This document shows, one piece after another, positions 36,798-45,818 of a stretch of 64,000 bases of DNA. Positions within the stretch are counted from its first letter, which is position 1; the number at the start of each line of letters is the position of its first letter. The notes under the pieces are model-generated. The model made no database searches. It saw only the letters and a program-made list of their open reading frames with translations, and had not been told where the DNA came from. This DNA comes from Streptomyces albus subsp. albus (GTDB taxonomy: Bacteria; Actinomycetota; Actinomycetes; Streptomycetales; Streptomycetaceae): assembly GCF_000725885.1 (NCBI RefSeq), contig NZ_JODR01000008.1:331561-395560 (forward strand), given 5' to 3'. The translations under genes were made by a program, and so were the position numbers.

Positions 36798-37502
36798 TCA
36801 GTCGAGACGCCGCGGCGTACCCAGCAGACCTGACTCGGCGTCGGTGGGCTGGGTGACCGCGTAGTGGCGCTCGCGCCGAGTGCACCACAGGGTGACCCCG
36901 TCGCCCAGGGTGGACAGCGCCTCGACCTCCTGGCGCGGCAGTTGCATGATGCGCCCGATCTGCTGGGCCTCGTCCGGAGAGACCCGTTGGACGCCCACCA
37001 GTGCGGCACCGCGCAGCAGCCGGGGCGCCACCGGGCTCAGATAGGGCAACAGGGTAAGCACCGACTGCCACGGCATGGCGGCGACACGACCGCGCGGCGG
37101 GCGCATCCCGCAGTCCCGGACGACCAGCACCGGGCTGCTCACCGTCGGCCCCAACGGAGGAACGCGCCCCACGTCGTAGAGCGAGATGCACTCCTGGCCG
37201 GCGCCCGCCGCCTGCACCAGATGCGTCCATGCCTGCGCGCGGCCGGTCTCCACGGCGACCCGAGCCCCCGTGCCGGCCAGCCGCAGCGCCAGCACCTGCG
37301 CCGTCCACAGACCGCCGATCAGCACCACGTCGTAGGCGGTGGGGTGGTGGAAGCCGACCACCTGCGGGCGGCCCTCAGCGTCGTTCCCGACGACCACGCC
37401 GTCGTCGCCGATCGGCAGGGACAGCGCGGGCAGATGGTCTGCCGGGAGAGCGTGTCCGGTGCGGCGCGGACCCAGCAGGCCCTGTCCGAAACGGCCGGCC
37501 AT
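36798..37502 (-). CDS. Type VII locus protein of unknown function (234 aa)
   Basis: I do not recognise a domain in this 234-residue protein. It reads as a mixed alpha/beta cytoplasmic protein with segments such as LPALSLPIGDDGVVVGND, AYDVVLIGGLWTAQVLALRL and VSSPVLVVRDCGMRPPRG, and its C-terminal half has PRQEVEALSTLGDGVTLW. No signal peptide or clear transmembrane helix is evident. Its start codon overlaps the EccE stop (ATGA), so it is translated together with EccE. This tight coupling suggests a partner of the secretion machine. Confidence 0.75.
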   Translation of the reverse strand: MAGRFGQGLLGPRRTGHALPADHLPALSLPIGDDGVVVGNDAEGRPQVVGFHHPTAYDVVLIGGLWTAQVLALRLAGTGARVAVETGRAQAWTHLVQAAGAGQECISLYDVGRVPPLGPTVSSPVLVVRDCGMRPPRGRVAAMPWQSVLTLLPYLSPVAPRLLRGAALVGVQRVSPDEAQQIGRIMQLPRQEVEALSTLGDGVTLWCTRRERHYAVTQPTDAESGLLGTPRRLD

Positions 37503-38881
37503 CAGCGCACCCCTCCCAGCGGCAGCGTCGCGAGCGCGCCCGGCAGCTGTTCACGGTCGAGCCGCACCAGCCCCAGCCGGGCCGAGCGGGCCGCGTGCTC
37601 CAGATGGCGGCGGGCTGCCACCAGTTCGGTGTCCGAACGCCCCGTCAGCCGCACATGCCCGCTGAGGGTGACGGCCTGGCGGCGGGCCGAACGGCCCAGC
37701 GTCAGACTGAACGTCGTCGTCAGGGTCGGCGTGGCCGTCAGCAGCGCCACCAGCCGGGGCAGCGGAGTGGCGGCTCGCCCCAGCTCGGGCCAGCGGCCCA
37801 CCGCGTAGGTGGTGTGCCAGCGGTCGTCGCACCGCCACACGCGGGTGGACTCGGCGGTGCGCCGGGTGGGTGCGGCGTCCGGACGGCTGGCCCGGGCCGT
37901 GGCCACCGGGCTCACACAGGCGGACGTCGAGACCGCCGATATCAGCTCCTGCTCGTTCAGCACCGTCGCCACGAAGCCGGCGCCCGTCACCCGGCTGGCC
38001 AGATGGTCGGCTGCGCGCACCAGACAGCGCTGGGCGCCCTCCAGACCGCCGCCGCGCGCCTTGACCGCCTCCGGGCTCAGCTCCGGATCGAATTTCAGCG
38101 CCACCCACGTCAGCCGCAGCGCCGGCGATCCGGTCTGCTCCTGCAGCGGGCCGTAGCTGCGGCGGGCCACCGACTGCTCGGGCAGATGGGGTGCCGGCGC
38201 GGGCTGTACGTGCTGCACCACCTGGACCGACTCCAGGGCGATGCCGTCCACGTCGAGCGCGTCCTGCATCAGGGTCAGCGGCAGGGCGCGGGCTCCGAAC
38301 GCGGGGCGCAGCGCGCTGGGCGCGGCCTCGATCCGCACGAGAGCCGTCAGGAACGTGCCGTCCCCCAGCATCCCGATCGTGCGGCGCTTCTTGTCCACGT
38401 AGGCGTACGTGCGCAGCCCGGGGGCGCACTCGACCAGCGGGAGGAAGCCCGCGTCGATGCGCTCGCCGTTCTCGTCGAGCACCATGGCGGGTGTCAGCGG
38501 CTGGGCCGCCGCGCGCTTGCGGGCGCGCAGCGCCAGCACCATCTGGGCCCAGTCGTGCACGGAGCGGTGGTGGCGCCGGATGACGGCCAGGGCCACCAGC
38601 ACGGCGGCCACCACGGCGGCGGGCACCAGCAGCAGCCGGTCGACGGCGGCGGCCACCAGCAGCACGGCGGCTGCCAGCTCCAGCAGCACCAGTTGCTGCA
38701 CCTGGAACGGCCCCACGCGGCTGGTCCGCGACTCGGTGCGCAGCGATGTGGAGACGGGGACCGGCGGTGCGGTCCGGGCGGCGCGGTTCCTGGACGCGTC
38801 CGCCCCCGGGTTCCGGGTCCGACCCGGCCCAGGGCGGCCCGCGGTGCCCGTCGCACCCGGCGCCCGCGTCGCAGATCCCAT
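37502..38881 (-). CDS. eccE: Type VII secretion membrane protein EccE
   Basis: The 459-residue protein has a disordered basic N terminus, two adjacent hydrophobic helices (LVLLELAAAVLLVAAAVDRL; LLVPAAVVAAVLVALAVI) and a large soluble domain, as in EccE of ESX systems. EccE is a peripheral subunit of the inner-membrane secretion complex with EccB, EccC and EccD. GTG-free ATG 38881 is preferred since GAGGGGG lies nine bases upstream; ATG 38899 would add six residues. The minus-strand TTGACA at 38923-38918 could be the -35 of its promoter. Identification rests on topology and context more than on motifs. Confidence 0.8.
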   Translation of the reverse strand: MGSATRAPGATGTAGRPGPGRTRNPGADASRNRAARTAPPVPVSTSLRTESRTSRVGPFQVQQLVLLELAAAVLLVAAAVDRLLLVPAAVVAAVLVALAVIRRHHRSVHDWAQMVLALRARKRAAAQPLTPAMVLDENGERIDAGFLPLVECAPGLRTYAYVDKKRRTIGMLGDGTFLTALVRIEAAPSALRPAFGARALPLTLMQDALDVDGIALESVQVVQHVQPAPAPHLPEQSVARRSYGPLQEQTGSPALRLTWVALKFDPELSPEAVKARGGGLEGAQRCLVRAADHLASRVTGAGFVATVLNEQELISAVSTSACVSPVATARASRPDAAPTRRTAESTRVWRCDDRWHTTYAVGRWPELGRAATPLPRLVALLTATPTLTTTFSLTLGRSARRQAVTLSGHVRLTGRSDTELVAARRHLEHAARSARLGLVRLDREQLPGALATLPLGGVR

Positions 38882-39121
38882 CCCGGAAGGCCCCCTCATG
38901 TCCGAATTCGCCCTACTTGTCAAGGGTGTTGGGCGGGCGATCACGATACCGGAGCGGCGCAAGGCGATCCCCAACCGGCATAGTAGGGGCCCGGTCCGAC
39001 AATCAGTGGCGTCCGCGGGCGTCCGCGGACCGGCCGGCGGGACCGTTCCGGCCTCGGCCCGGGCCCTCGGGGCCCGGCGCGGACGGGGGACAGCAGGACT
39101 TCCAGGGAGCGTCTTTCACTC

Positions 39122-40651
39122 ATGGCATCGCGGCGCGACGAGCTCAACGCCTACACATACGCGAAGAAGCGGCTGGTGGCGGCGTTCCTCCAGCCGTCAC
39201 CGACAGGCACCGAGGAGGGCGCTCCCCGCCCCCTGCGCGGCATTCTTCCGGGCATCGTCGTCGGCGCCCTGATCCTCGCGGGCTTCGGCGCCTGGGGCAT
39301 GTTCAAGCCGAAAGCGCCCGAGGGCTGGGACAAGCCCAAGGAGAAGGTGATCATCGGCTCCGAGTCGACGACCCGCTACGTCGTCCTGGAGACCGACGGC
39401 AAGGCGCAGCTCCACCCGGTCCTCAACCTCGCCTCCGCCAAGCTGCTGCTCGACCCGGGCAAGGGCGAGGTGGTCAAAGTGGACGAGAAGATCCTCGACA
39501 ACGGCGACATCCCGCACGGCGCCACCCTCGGCATCCCGTACGCACCCGACCGGCTGCCCAAGCCGGACGAGGCGGGCAAGAAGAAACGCTGGGCTGTCTG
39601 CGAGCGCCCGGGCCAGGGCGGCCGTGCCGTCCAGAAGGCCGCTTTCGTACTGGCCGACCGCGACAAAGGCAAGGTCGAGGGCGAAGGGCGGCTGCGCGGC
39701 GGCGAGCTGCTCTACGTCCAGGGCCCCGACGACCGGCTCTACGTCGTCGACAAATCAGGCACCAAATACCGCATCCCGCACGACGACACCCTGCTGCGCA
39801 TCCTGACGGACAACCGGGAGCCCCAGCGCGTCTCCCGCCAGTGGCTCGCCACCCTGCACACCGGGCACAACATCTCCTTCCCGCAGGTGCCGGGCACCAT
39901 CGGTGCGGACGCCGGTGTCTCCGGCCTCGACATGAACGCCAACCAGGTCGGCGCCGTCCTCCTCGCCCCCTCCGGCAACCACTGGCAGCACTACGTGGTG
40001 CTCCAGGGCAGGGTCATGCCGATCACCGACTTCATGGCGCAGCTCCTGCTGGCCTCCAAGCAACTGCTGCCCCTCAAACAGAACAGCGAGGCCATCAAGG
40101 TCAACGCGAGCGCCATCTCCCCGACGCAGGAAGAGTTCGGCGGCGGCCTGACGTGGCCGCGCGAGAAGAGCCACGCCGTCAACTCCGCCGATCCTCACTC
40201 GGGGAGCCGCAACGTCGCCTGCAACGTGCTGCGGAAGGTGAACGGCAAGAGCGGCGACACCACCCTCAGCACCTGGTCGGGCAAGGAGTTCCCCGCACAG
40301 CTCCCCGCAGGCACCTCCAGTGCCTACGTCACCCCCGGAACCGGCCAGCTCTTCCGCCAGTTCAAGGGGAGCAGCACCGGCTCCGGCGGCGTCTTCCTGG
40401 TCACCGACACCGGCCTGCGGTACGCGATGCAGTCCAACACGGACAGCGAACACGACGACTCGGGGATCGGCGAGAGCGGCAAAAAGAACTCCCAGCAGGA
40501 ACAGCAGCTTCAGCAGGAGGGGCAGAACGCACAACGCCGGCTCGGCTACGAGAGGGTGAAACCCGCGCCCGTTCCCGCGGAGTGGGCCGCCTTCCTGCCC
40601 ACCGGGCCCCGCCTGTCGACCGGTGACGCGCTCCAGCCGCAGGGTTCGTAA
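39122..40651 (+). CDS. eccB: Type VII secretion protein EccB
   Basis: EccB is the mainly extracytoplasmic subunit of the ESX core complex. The 509-residue protein starts MASRRDELNAYTYAKKRLVAAFLQP, the characteristic EccB N terminus. One transmembrane helix follows (LPGIVVGALILAGFGAWGMF, about 42-62), then a long exterior domain with the conserved TRYVVLETDGKAQLHPVLNL and GIPYAPDRLP. Two cysteines (in RWAVCERPG and RNVACNVL) could form the family disulfide. The C-terminal part contains a Q-rich stretch. The gene is divergent from eccE and followed 11 bases later by a mycosin gene. Confidence 0.93.
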   Translation: MASRRDELNAYTYAKKRLVAAFLQPSPTGTEEGAPRPLRGILPGIVVGALILAGFGAWGMFKPKAPEGWDKPKEKVIIGSESTTRYVVLETDGKAQLHPVLNLASAKLLLDPGKGEVVKVDEKILDNGDIPHGATLGIPYAPDRLPKPDEAGKKKRWAVCERPGQGGRAVQKAAFVLADRDKGKVEGEGRLRGGELLYVQGPDDRLYVVDKSGTKYRIPHDDTLLRILTDNREPQRVSRQWLATLHTGHNISFPQVPGTIGADAGVSGLDMNANQVGAVLLAPSGNHWQHYVVLQGRVMPITDFMAQLLLASKQLLPLKQNSEAIKVNASAISPTQEEFGGGLTWPREKSHAVNSADPHSGSRNVACNVLRKVNGKSGDTTLSTWSGKEFPAQLPAGTSSAYVTPGTGQLFRQFKGSSTGSGGVFLVTDTGLRYAMQSNTDSEHDDSGIGESGKKNSQQEQQLQQEGQNAQRRLGYERVKPAPVPAEWAAFLPTGPRLSTGDALQPQGS

Positions 40652-40662
40652 GGGGGACACGG

Positions 40663-41949
40663 ATGCGCACCATCAGCCGCACCGCCACCGGCGTGCGGCG
40701 GCTGGCCGCGATGGCCGCGGCCACCGCCGTCACCGCCTCCGCCCTCACCGTCACCGCGGCGCCGCCCGCGGTGGCCGACACCAGCACCCAGTGCAGCTTC
40801 CCCGCGAAGCCGTACAAGGGCCGCCCCTGGGCGCTGCAACGCGTCCTGCTCAACGAACTGTGGCAGGACACCGACCAGGGAGCCGGGGTCCGCGTCGCCG
40901 TCATCGACACCGGCGTGGACGTCGGCAACCCGCAGCTCGCCGACGCGGTCGACGCCCGGGCGGGCAAGAACTTCCTGCCGAAGAAGCCGAAAAAGCCGAA
41001 GAACGACGAGGCGGGACGCGCAACTCCGCGCGGCAAACCCACCACGGACGAGGTCGGGCACGGCACCAAGGTCGCCGGCATCATCGCCGCCCGCCCCGCC
41101 GACGACACCGGGTTCGTCGGACTGGCCCCCAAGGCGACGATCATCCCGATCAAGCAGAACGACGCCAACGGCAGCGGCACCGCCGAGACACTCGCCGCTT
41201 CCATCGACTATGCCGTCGAGGCCAGGGCGGACGTCATCAACATCTCCCAGGACACGGCGGAAGCACTGCGCCCCGACTCCGTGCTCGAACAAGCCGTGAA
41301 CCGCGCCCTCAGCCAGGACGTGGTCGTCGTCGCGTCGGCGGGCAACGACGGACTGGGCGGCAACGTCAAGAAGACCTACCCCGCGTCGTACCCGGGCGTC
41401 CTGGCCGTCGCCTCCTCCGACCGCAACAACGAACGCGCCCCCTTCTCCCAGTCGGGCGACTTCGTGGACGTGGCCGCACCCGGTGTCGACATCATCTCCA
41501 CCGTCCCCCAGGGCGGCCACTGCGCGGACAACGGCACCAGCTTCTCCGCGCCTTACGTGGCCGGCGTCGCGGCTCTGCTGCGCGCCAAGCACAACAGCGG
41601 CCCCGACCGGTGGACCCAGCAGAACATCGTCGCCCAGATCGAGCAGACCGCCGAGCGCTCCGTCCCCGGCCACGACCGCCTCGTCGGCTGGGGCGTGGTC
41701 GACCCGGTGGCCGCCCTCACCGAGGACGACAAACGCATCGATCATCCGGTCGCCAAAGAAGGCGTCAGAACCGGCAAGAAACCGACCCCCGCGAAACTCC
41801 AACTCGGGGAGACCGAACAGGAACGGAACGAGAGACTGGGAACCTACGTCCTTCTCGGCGGAGGCATCCTCGTCGCGGTCGTCGCAGGCACGTCCCTCAT
41901 CCACCGGGACTGGCGCCGACGGAGGCGGACCGGTGTCAGCGGCAACTGA
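40663..41949 (+). CDS. mycP: Mycosin (type VII secretion subtilisin-like protease)
   Basis: MycP proteases are S8 subtilases that associate with and stabilise ESX complexes. The 428-residue protein has a signal peptide (about 1-39, ending PPAVADT), the triad residues Asp82 (VAVIDTGVD), His133 (VGHGTKVAG) and Ser293 (NGTSFSAPYVAG), the oxyanion Asn in ASAGNDG, and a C-terminal membrane anchor (YVLLGGGILVAVVAGTSLI) followed by a basic stop-transfer tail. A lysine-rich insertion (KKPKKPKND) lies between Asp and His. It follows eccB by 11 bases. All catalytic residues are intact. Confidence 0.95.
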   Translation: MRTISRTATGVRRLAAMAAATAVTASALTVTAAPPAVADTSTQCSFPAKPYKGRPWALQRVLLNELWQDTDQGAGVRVAVIDTGVDVGNPQLADAVDARAGKNFLPKKPKKPKNDEAGRATPRGKPTTDEVGHGTKVAGIIAARPADDTGFVGLAPKATIIPIKQNDANGSGTAETLAASIDYAVEARADVINISQDTAEALRPDSVLEQAVNRALSQDVVVVASAGNDGLGGNVKKTYPASYPGVLAVASSDRNNERAPFSQSGDFVDVAAPGVDIISTVPQGGHCADNGTSFSAPYVAGVAALLRAKHNSGPDRWTQQNIVAQIEQTAERSVPGHDRLVGWGVVDPVAALTEDDKRIDHPVAKEGVRTGKKPTPAKLQLGETEQERNERLGTYVLLGGGILVAVVAGTSLIHRDWRRRRRTGVSGN

Positions 41950-42019
41950 TAGAACGGGAGGGCGTGTCACACCTGTGCAACAGGCGTGCGGCGACTGACT
42001 GACAACGCTGGATTTGCAG

Positions 42020-42053
42020 TTGGAACAGCCTTCACCCGCCTACTAGGGTGAAG
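42020..42053 (+). promoter_or_regulatory. Promoter with overlapping 8-bp inverted repeat, WXG operon
   Basis: TTGGAA (42020-42025), an 18-base spacer and TAGGGT (42044-42049) make a good vegetative-type promoter. A perfect inverted repeat, CTTCACCC (42030-42037) and GGGTGAAG (42046-42053) with an 8-base spacer, overlaps the -10. A protein bound there would block polymerase. The downstream genes encode the WXG-domain proteins. Confidence 0.65.
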
Positions 42054-42123
42054 CGAGTGCCGTCAACGGGGGCGTCGAGCGGCCCCGGGGGCGGTGGGGG
42101 GAATCACGGGTGGAAGGGGGACC

Positions 42124-42654
42124 ATGGGGCTGTTGGGGCCGGACGGCAAAGAGATCCCGCCGCACAAACTGCCCGGCGGCGCACCGACGCCGTCCAAGGC
42201 AGATCTCAAGCGCGGCGCGGAAGCACTGAAGATCCTCAAGAAGCGCATCGACGGCGCCATCACGAAGCTGGACAACTCGGCTGCGGCCAAGCACGCGATC
42301 TCCGCCCGGCGCGTGACCCGGAAATCGTTCAGCGGCGAGAACACCCTCTTCTTCGAGGCCGACGACCTGTACGCCAAGTTCACCGAGGTGCACGACACCC
42401 TCACCCAGCTGTCCCAGACCCTCCGCGACCAGATCGACGCCATCGGCATCGCGGTCAAGGGCGCAGACGGCAACTTCGACGCGGTGGACGCGGCGGAACG
42501 CCGCCGCTTCTGGCAGATCCAGGCGCGGACGGAGGCGTTGACGAAGAAGACGAAGCACGCCGACGCGCCGCATCACGGCGACCATCCGATGGGTGACGAC
42601 AAGCACGGCAAGGGCACGTCCGATGGCCTTCCGGAAGGCCAGTCGGGTTACTGA
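42124..42654 (+). CDS. Helical type VII locus protein of unknown function (176 aa)
   Basis: The 176-residue product is predicted to be largely helical: RGAEALKILKKRIDGAITKLDN, FEADDLYAKFTEVHDTLTQL and LRDQIDAIGIAVKGADGNFD are amphipathic stretches typical of WXG100-like or coiled-coil proteins. No W-x-G turn is present where expected; a GADG sits in the later turn. The tail is charged and His/Gly/Asp-rich. ATG 42124 with GAAGGGGG upstream is preferred to a GTG at 42094. It is the first gene of the WXG operon. It could be a secreted partner or a chaperone, but the function is unknown. Confidence 0.75.
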   Translation: MGLLGPDGKEIPPHKLPGGAPTPSKADLKRGAEALKILKKRIDGAITKLDNSAAAKHAISARRVTRKSFSGENTLFFEADDLYAKFTEVHDTLTQLSQTLRDQIDAIGIAVKGADGNFDAVDAAERRRFWQIQARTEALTKKTKHADAPHHGDHPMGDDKHGKGTSDGLPEGQSGY

Positions 42655-42687
42655 TGCAGAGGCTCACTTCGGGGAACAGGAGGACGC

Positions 42688-44523
42688 ATGGGTGAGAAAG
42701 AGGAGCCGGACCCGTTCAGCGGGGCGGGCTACTCGGCCGACCACATGCCGAAGGACCCCACCCTTCCGCAGGAGTTCAGCCCCTTCCTGAAGGACTCGCC
42801 GCCCGAGCTGTTCCGCAAGCCGGGTGAGGGACGTCTCGCGCCCCTGGCACCCCCCGGAAGCGCGCCCGGCACCACTGCCACGCCCTTCGACACCTACGGC
42901 CTCAACCAGATGGTCGATCTTGTGGAGGATGCCTCCCAAGGTGACCTGGAAGACGTCGGGGACGCCCTGTGGGACGCCGCCCGGGACCTGCGGAAGGCAG
43001 CGGCCGAGCTGAAGACCTACTTCGCCGGGGTCGAGGACGAGTGGGACGGCGAGGCGAAGAAGGCGTTCACCAAATGGGGTGACGATCTCCACAAGAACAC
43101 CCTCAAGCTCAGTGAATACGCGGGCACCGTCGGCACGTACATCAATGCCGCCGGGTACGGACTCGCCATGGTCCGCAGCAGCACGATCCCGCTGCGCAGC
43201 TCAGTGAGCGACGAGGAGGCGAGCGGCAGCAGCGAGGGGCTCCCGGCCCACATCGCGCCGAAGCCGGACACCTCCACGGAGAAGCTCAAGAAGCGGGAGA
43301 AGGACCGCAAGGAGGCCGTCCAGCAGCTGGAGAAGCTCGGCTCCTACTACCGGGTGGCGCTCCAGCACATCACTGCTGCCGAGAAGAACAAGCCTGTGTT
43401 CGGCGCCATGCCGGATGTGGGGGTGCCGCCGGCCCCGCCCGACCGCTGGAAGCCGGAAAACGGAGGGCCGGGTGGAGCAGCCGGGCCGGGAGTGGTGCCG
43501 CCCGGCGTTGCGGGTGGGAGCTACGCGGACGCGGGCAGGACCGTCACCCCTCCTGTACTGCCGCACGACGAGGGTGGAGTCAACCGGATCGACCCCGGAT
43601 ACGCGCACCACGCTCCCACTGATCCCGTGGAGCCGATCCGGCCGGATCATTCCGTGGCCACGGGCATCGACAGCGTCGCTCCGCCGCGGACGCCTACTAT
43701 GCCGCCGCCGGACGTGGGTCCGCACACGCCCCCGACACCGAATCCGACCGGTCCCCCTGGTCCCAATCCCATCGGTCCGGGTCCGGTCTCCATGCCGCCT
43801 AGTGCTCCCCCCGGACGAGTGGGACCGGGAGGCCCGCGCTCGCCGCGGCCGTTCGTACCGCCCACCAGCCAGCCGGGACGGCCGGGGGCACAGGGGCCGG
43901 TGCGACCGGGTATGCCTGGACAGGTCGCTCCGATGCGCCCGCAGACGCCGGGACAGACAGGGCCGATGGGAAGGCCGGGGCCTGCTGTGCCGTCGGCAGG
44001 GCGTTCGACCGGTCCCAATGGTGGCCAGAACGGGCTCCGCCGTCCGGGAATGCTTCCGCCGACCGCTCCGGGAGGCACTTCCGCCGTCGGCGGACGGGAC
44101 ACCGGCCGCAGTTCCGGTCGGGCCTCGCAACCCGGTGGTGTCGTCGGTGGCAGGCCCAACCAGCCGATCGCCAGTGGAAAGACTCCCAGCGCGAAGCTGC
44201 CGCGCGGAACCGTCATCGGTGGGCAGAACGCGACGGCGGCCCGTCGCACGACGGGCATGGTCCCGCCCGTGAGTGGGACCGGCACCGGGGGAGCAGGAGC
44301 GGGCGGCAGTCGTCGTGACGCGAAGCGGAGGCCAACCCCCAGTCCTGGTGGCATCGTCGGCAAGCCTCGTGAGGACAAGTCGAAGGACAAGCGTTCGCGA
44401 AAATCCACCCCTGGCGGTTCGGGCCTGGTGATCGGCGGGGAGAACCCGTCTTCCGCCGAAGCGCAGGACGGAGAGAAGCGGTCGACCGGGCGGCGGGGTA
44501 CCTTCCCGCCAGTGAGCGAATAA
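42688..44523 (+). CDS. WXG-domain protein with long proline-rich C-terminal tail
   Basis: The 611-residue protein has an N-terminal helical domain (about 70-240) containing the W-x-G turn EDEWDGEAKKAF (Trp119, Gly121) flanked by long helices, like WXG100 and PPE-type secretion substrates. Residues ~245-611 are P/G/T/R-rich low-complexity sequence with several PGxxGP-like segments and no membrane anchor. There is no classical signal peptide, so export through the neighbouring ESX machine is likely. CAGGAGG precedes ATG 42688. It is in one operon with the genes on either side and the second mycosin. Confidence 0.8.
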   Translation: MGEKEEPDPFSGAGYSADHMPKDPTLPQEFSPFLKDSPPELFRKPGEGRLAPLAPPGSAPGTTATPFDTYGLNQMVDLVEDASQGDLEDVGDALWDAARDLRKAAAELKTYFAGVEDEWDGEAKKAFTKWGDDLHKNTLKLSEYAGTVGTYINAAGYGLAMVRSSTIPLRSSVSDEEASGSSEGLPAHIAPKPDTSTEKLKKREKDRKEAVQQLEKLGSYYRVALQHITAAEKNKPVFGAMPDVGVPPAPPDRWKPENGGPGGAAGPGVVPPGVAGGSYADAGRTVTPPVLPHDEGGVNRIDPGYAHHAPTDPVEPIRPDHSVATGIDSVAPPRTPTMPPPDVGPHTPPTPNPTGPPGPNPIGPGPVSMPPSAPPGRVGPGGPRSPRPFVPPTSQPGRPGAQGPVRPGMPGQVAPMRPQTPGQTGPMGRPGPAVPSAGRSTGPNGGQNGLRRPGMLPPTAPGGTSAVGGRDTGRSSGRASQPGGVVGGRPNQPIASGKTPSAKLPRGTVIGGQNATAARRTTGMVPPVSGTGTGGAGAGGSRRDAKRRPTPSPGGIVGKPREDKSKDKRSRKSTPGGSGLVIGGENPSSAEAQDGEKRSTGRRGTFPPVSE

Positions 44524-44527
44524 GCCA

Positions 44528-45745
44528 GTGAGAGCAGTGATGACGGCGAAGCCACCACGACGACGGATCCGACGGCGTTTCCTGGCTGGGGCCGCAGCTG
44601 TCGGTGCCTGGACGGTCTGCATGACAGGGCTGGCTCCCGTGGCGAGCGCTCATGATGCGCAGTCCGGGCAGTGGTACCTGGAAGCCATGAAGGCTGAGGA
44701 AATGTGGGAGGTGAGCACGGGGGAGGGCATCAAGGTGGCAGTTATCGACAGCGGTGTCGACCCCTCCAGCCCGTCGCTCAGCGACCGGGTGCTTCCAGGG
44801 AAGGACTTTTCCCGGGCGCCGGGAGACGAGAACGACGACGACGACGGCCACGGAACGACGATGGCCGAACTTATCGCGGGCTCGGGCAAGGACGGAACCT
44901 TGAAAGGGCTGGCGCCCGACGCCAAGATCATTCCTTATCGCACCACCTTGGTGGGGATGAAGGGGGCGGATACGGAGAAGGACCACCTTGGGGAAGCCAT
45001 CAGGGCAGCCGCTGACAGCGATGCCCAGATCATCAGCATGTCCCTCGGCGGAGCCCCGTATCCCAAGATCAAGACGGCGGTGGAGTATGCCGCGAAGAAG
45101 GGAAAACTGCTCTTCGCGGCTATGGGCAATGAGGGGGATGGAAAGAACGAGCTCAACTATCCCGCCGCCTACCCAGACGTAGCAGGGGTTGCCGCTCTGG
45201 ACAGAAACGGCAAGGTGGCCAAGTACTCCACGCACGGCGAGGAGACGACGCTTTCAGGGCCCGGCGTCGACATTCCCGGTTGGTGCGACGCAAAACTGGA
45301 ACGCTACTGCTCCCAGGGCGGTACCAGCGCTGCCACTGCCATTGCTTCAGCATCGGCTGCCCTCATCTGGTCCAAGCATCCGAAGTGGACGTCGAATCAG
45401 GTGCTCCGGGTCCTGATGCAACTCGGCGACCATCACAACGACCCGAGCAAATACGTCGGATACGGCGCGGTCCGTCCGCGCCTCAACCTGCTGGAGAACA
45501 AGGGTGACCCGGGCGATCCGGACATCAGTCCGCTCACCGGTGAGCGCACCCTTCACACCAAACCCGACAAGCCGAAGTCGCAGAGCAAGGATTCAGCGAA
45601 AGGTGATGCCCCTGACAAGGTGAAGGTGGCAGACTCGCAGTCCGGCGACGGCAACGGTTGGGTTCTTCCCGCGGTCGGGATCGCTGCGGGAATCGTCATC
45701 CTCGCGGGGTGCGGCTTCGCCGTCGTACGCCTGAGGCGGAACTAG
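44528..45745 (+). CDS. Second mycosin-like subtilase of the type VII locus
   Basis: The 405-residue protein has a signal peptide (basic RRRIRRR, then hydrophobic to VASAHD), the S8 triad Asp74 (VAVIDSGVD), His108 (DDDDGHGTTM) and Ser267 (GGTSAATAIASAS), the oxyanion Asn in AAMGNEGDG, and a C-terminal anchor (WVLPAVGIAAGIVILAGCGF). It is therefore a membrane-anchored mycosin, diverged from the one at 40663. The start GTG 44528 lacks a ribosome-binding site; ATG 44540 is an alternative. G+C is about 60 % in sampled lines (44881-45000), well below its neighbours, which hints at recent acquisition or relaxed codon bias. Confidence 0.9.
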   Translation: MRAVMTAKPPRRRIRRRFLAGAAAVGAWTVCMTGLAPVASAHDAQSGQWYLEAMKAEEMWEVSTGEGIKVAVIDSGVDPSSPSLSDRVLPGKDFSRAPGDENDDDDGHGTTMAELIAGSGKDGTLKGLAPDAKIIPYRTTLVGMKGADTEKDHLGEAIRAAADSDAQIISMSLGGAPYPKIKTAVEYAAKKGKLLFAAMGNEGDGKNELNYPAAYPDVAGVAALDRNGKVAKYSTHGEETTLSGPGVDIPGWCDAKLERYCSQGGTSAATAIASASAALIWSKHPKWTSNQVLRVLMQLGDHHNDPSKYVGYGAVRPRLNLLENKGDPGDPDISPLTGERTLHTKPDKPKSQSKDSAKGDAPDKVKVADSQSGDGNGWVLPAVGIAAGIVILAGCGFAVVRLRRN

Positions 45746-45818
45746 TGCGACAGCACGAAGCGTCGTAGTCGTCACATGATGCGACGTATTCCACGATCAA
45801 CGGAGGGGAACGGAAGGC

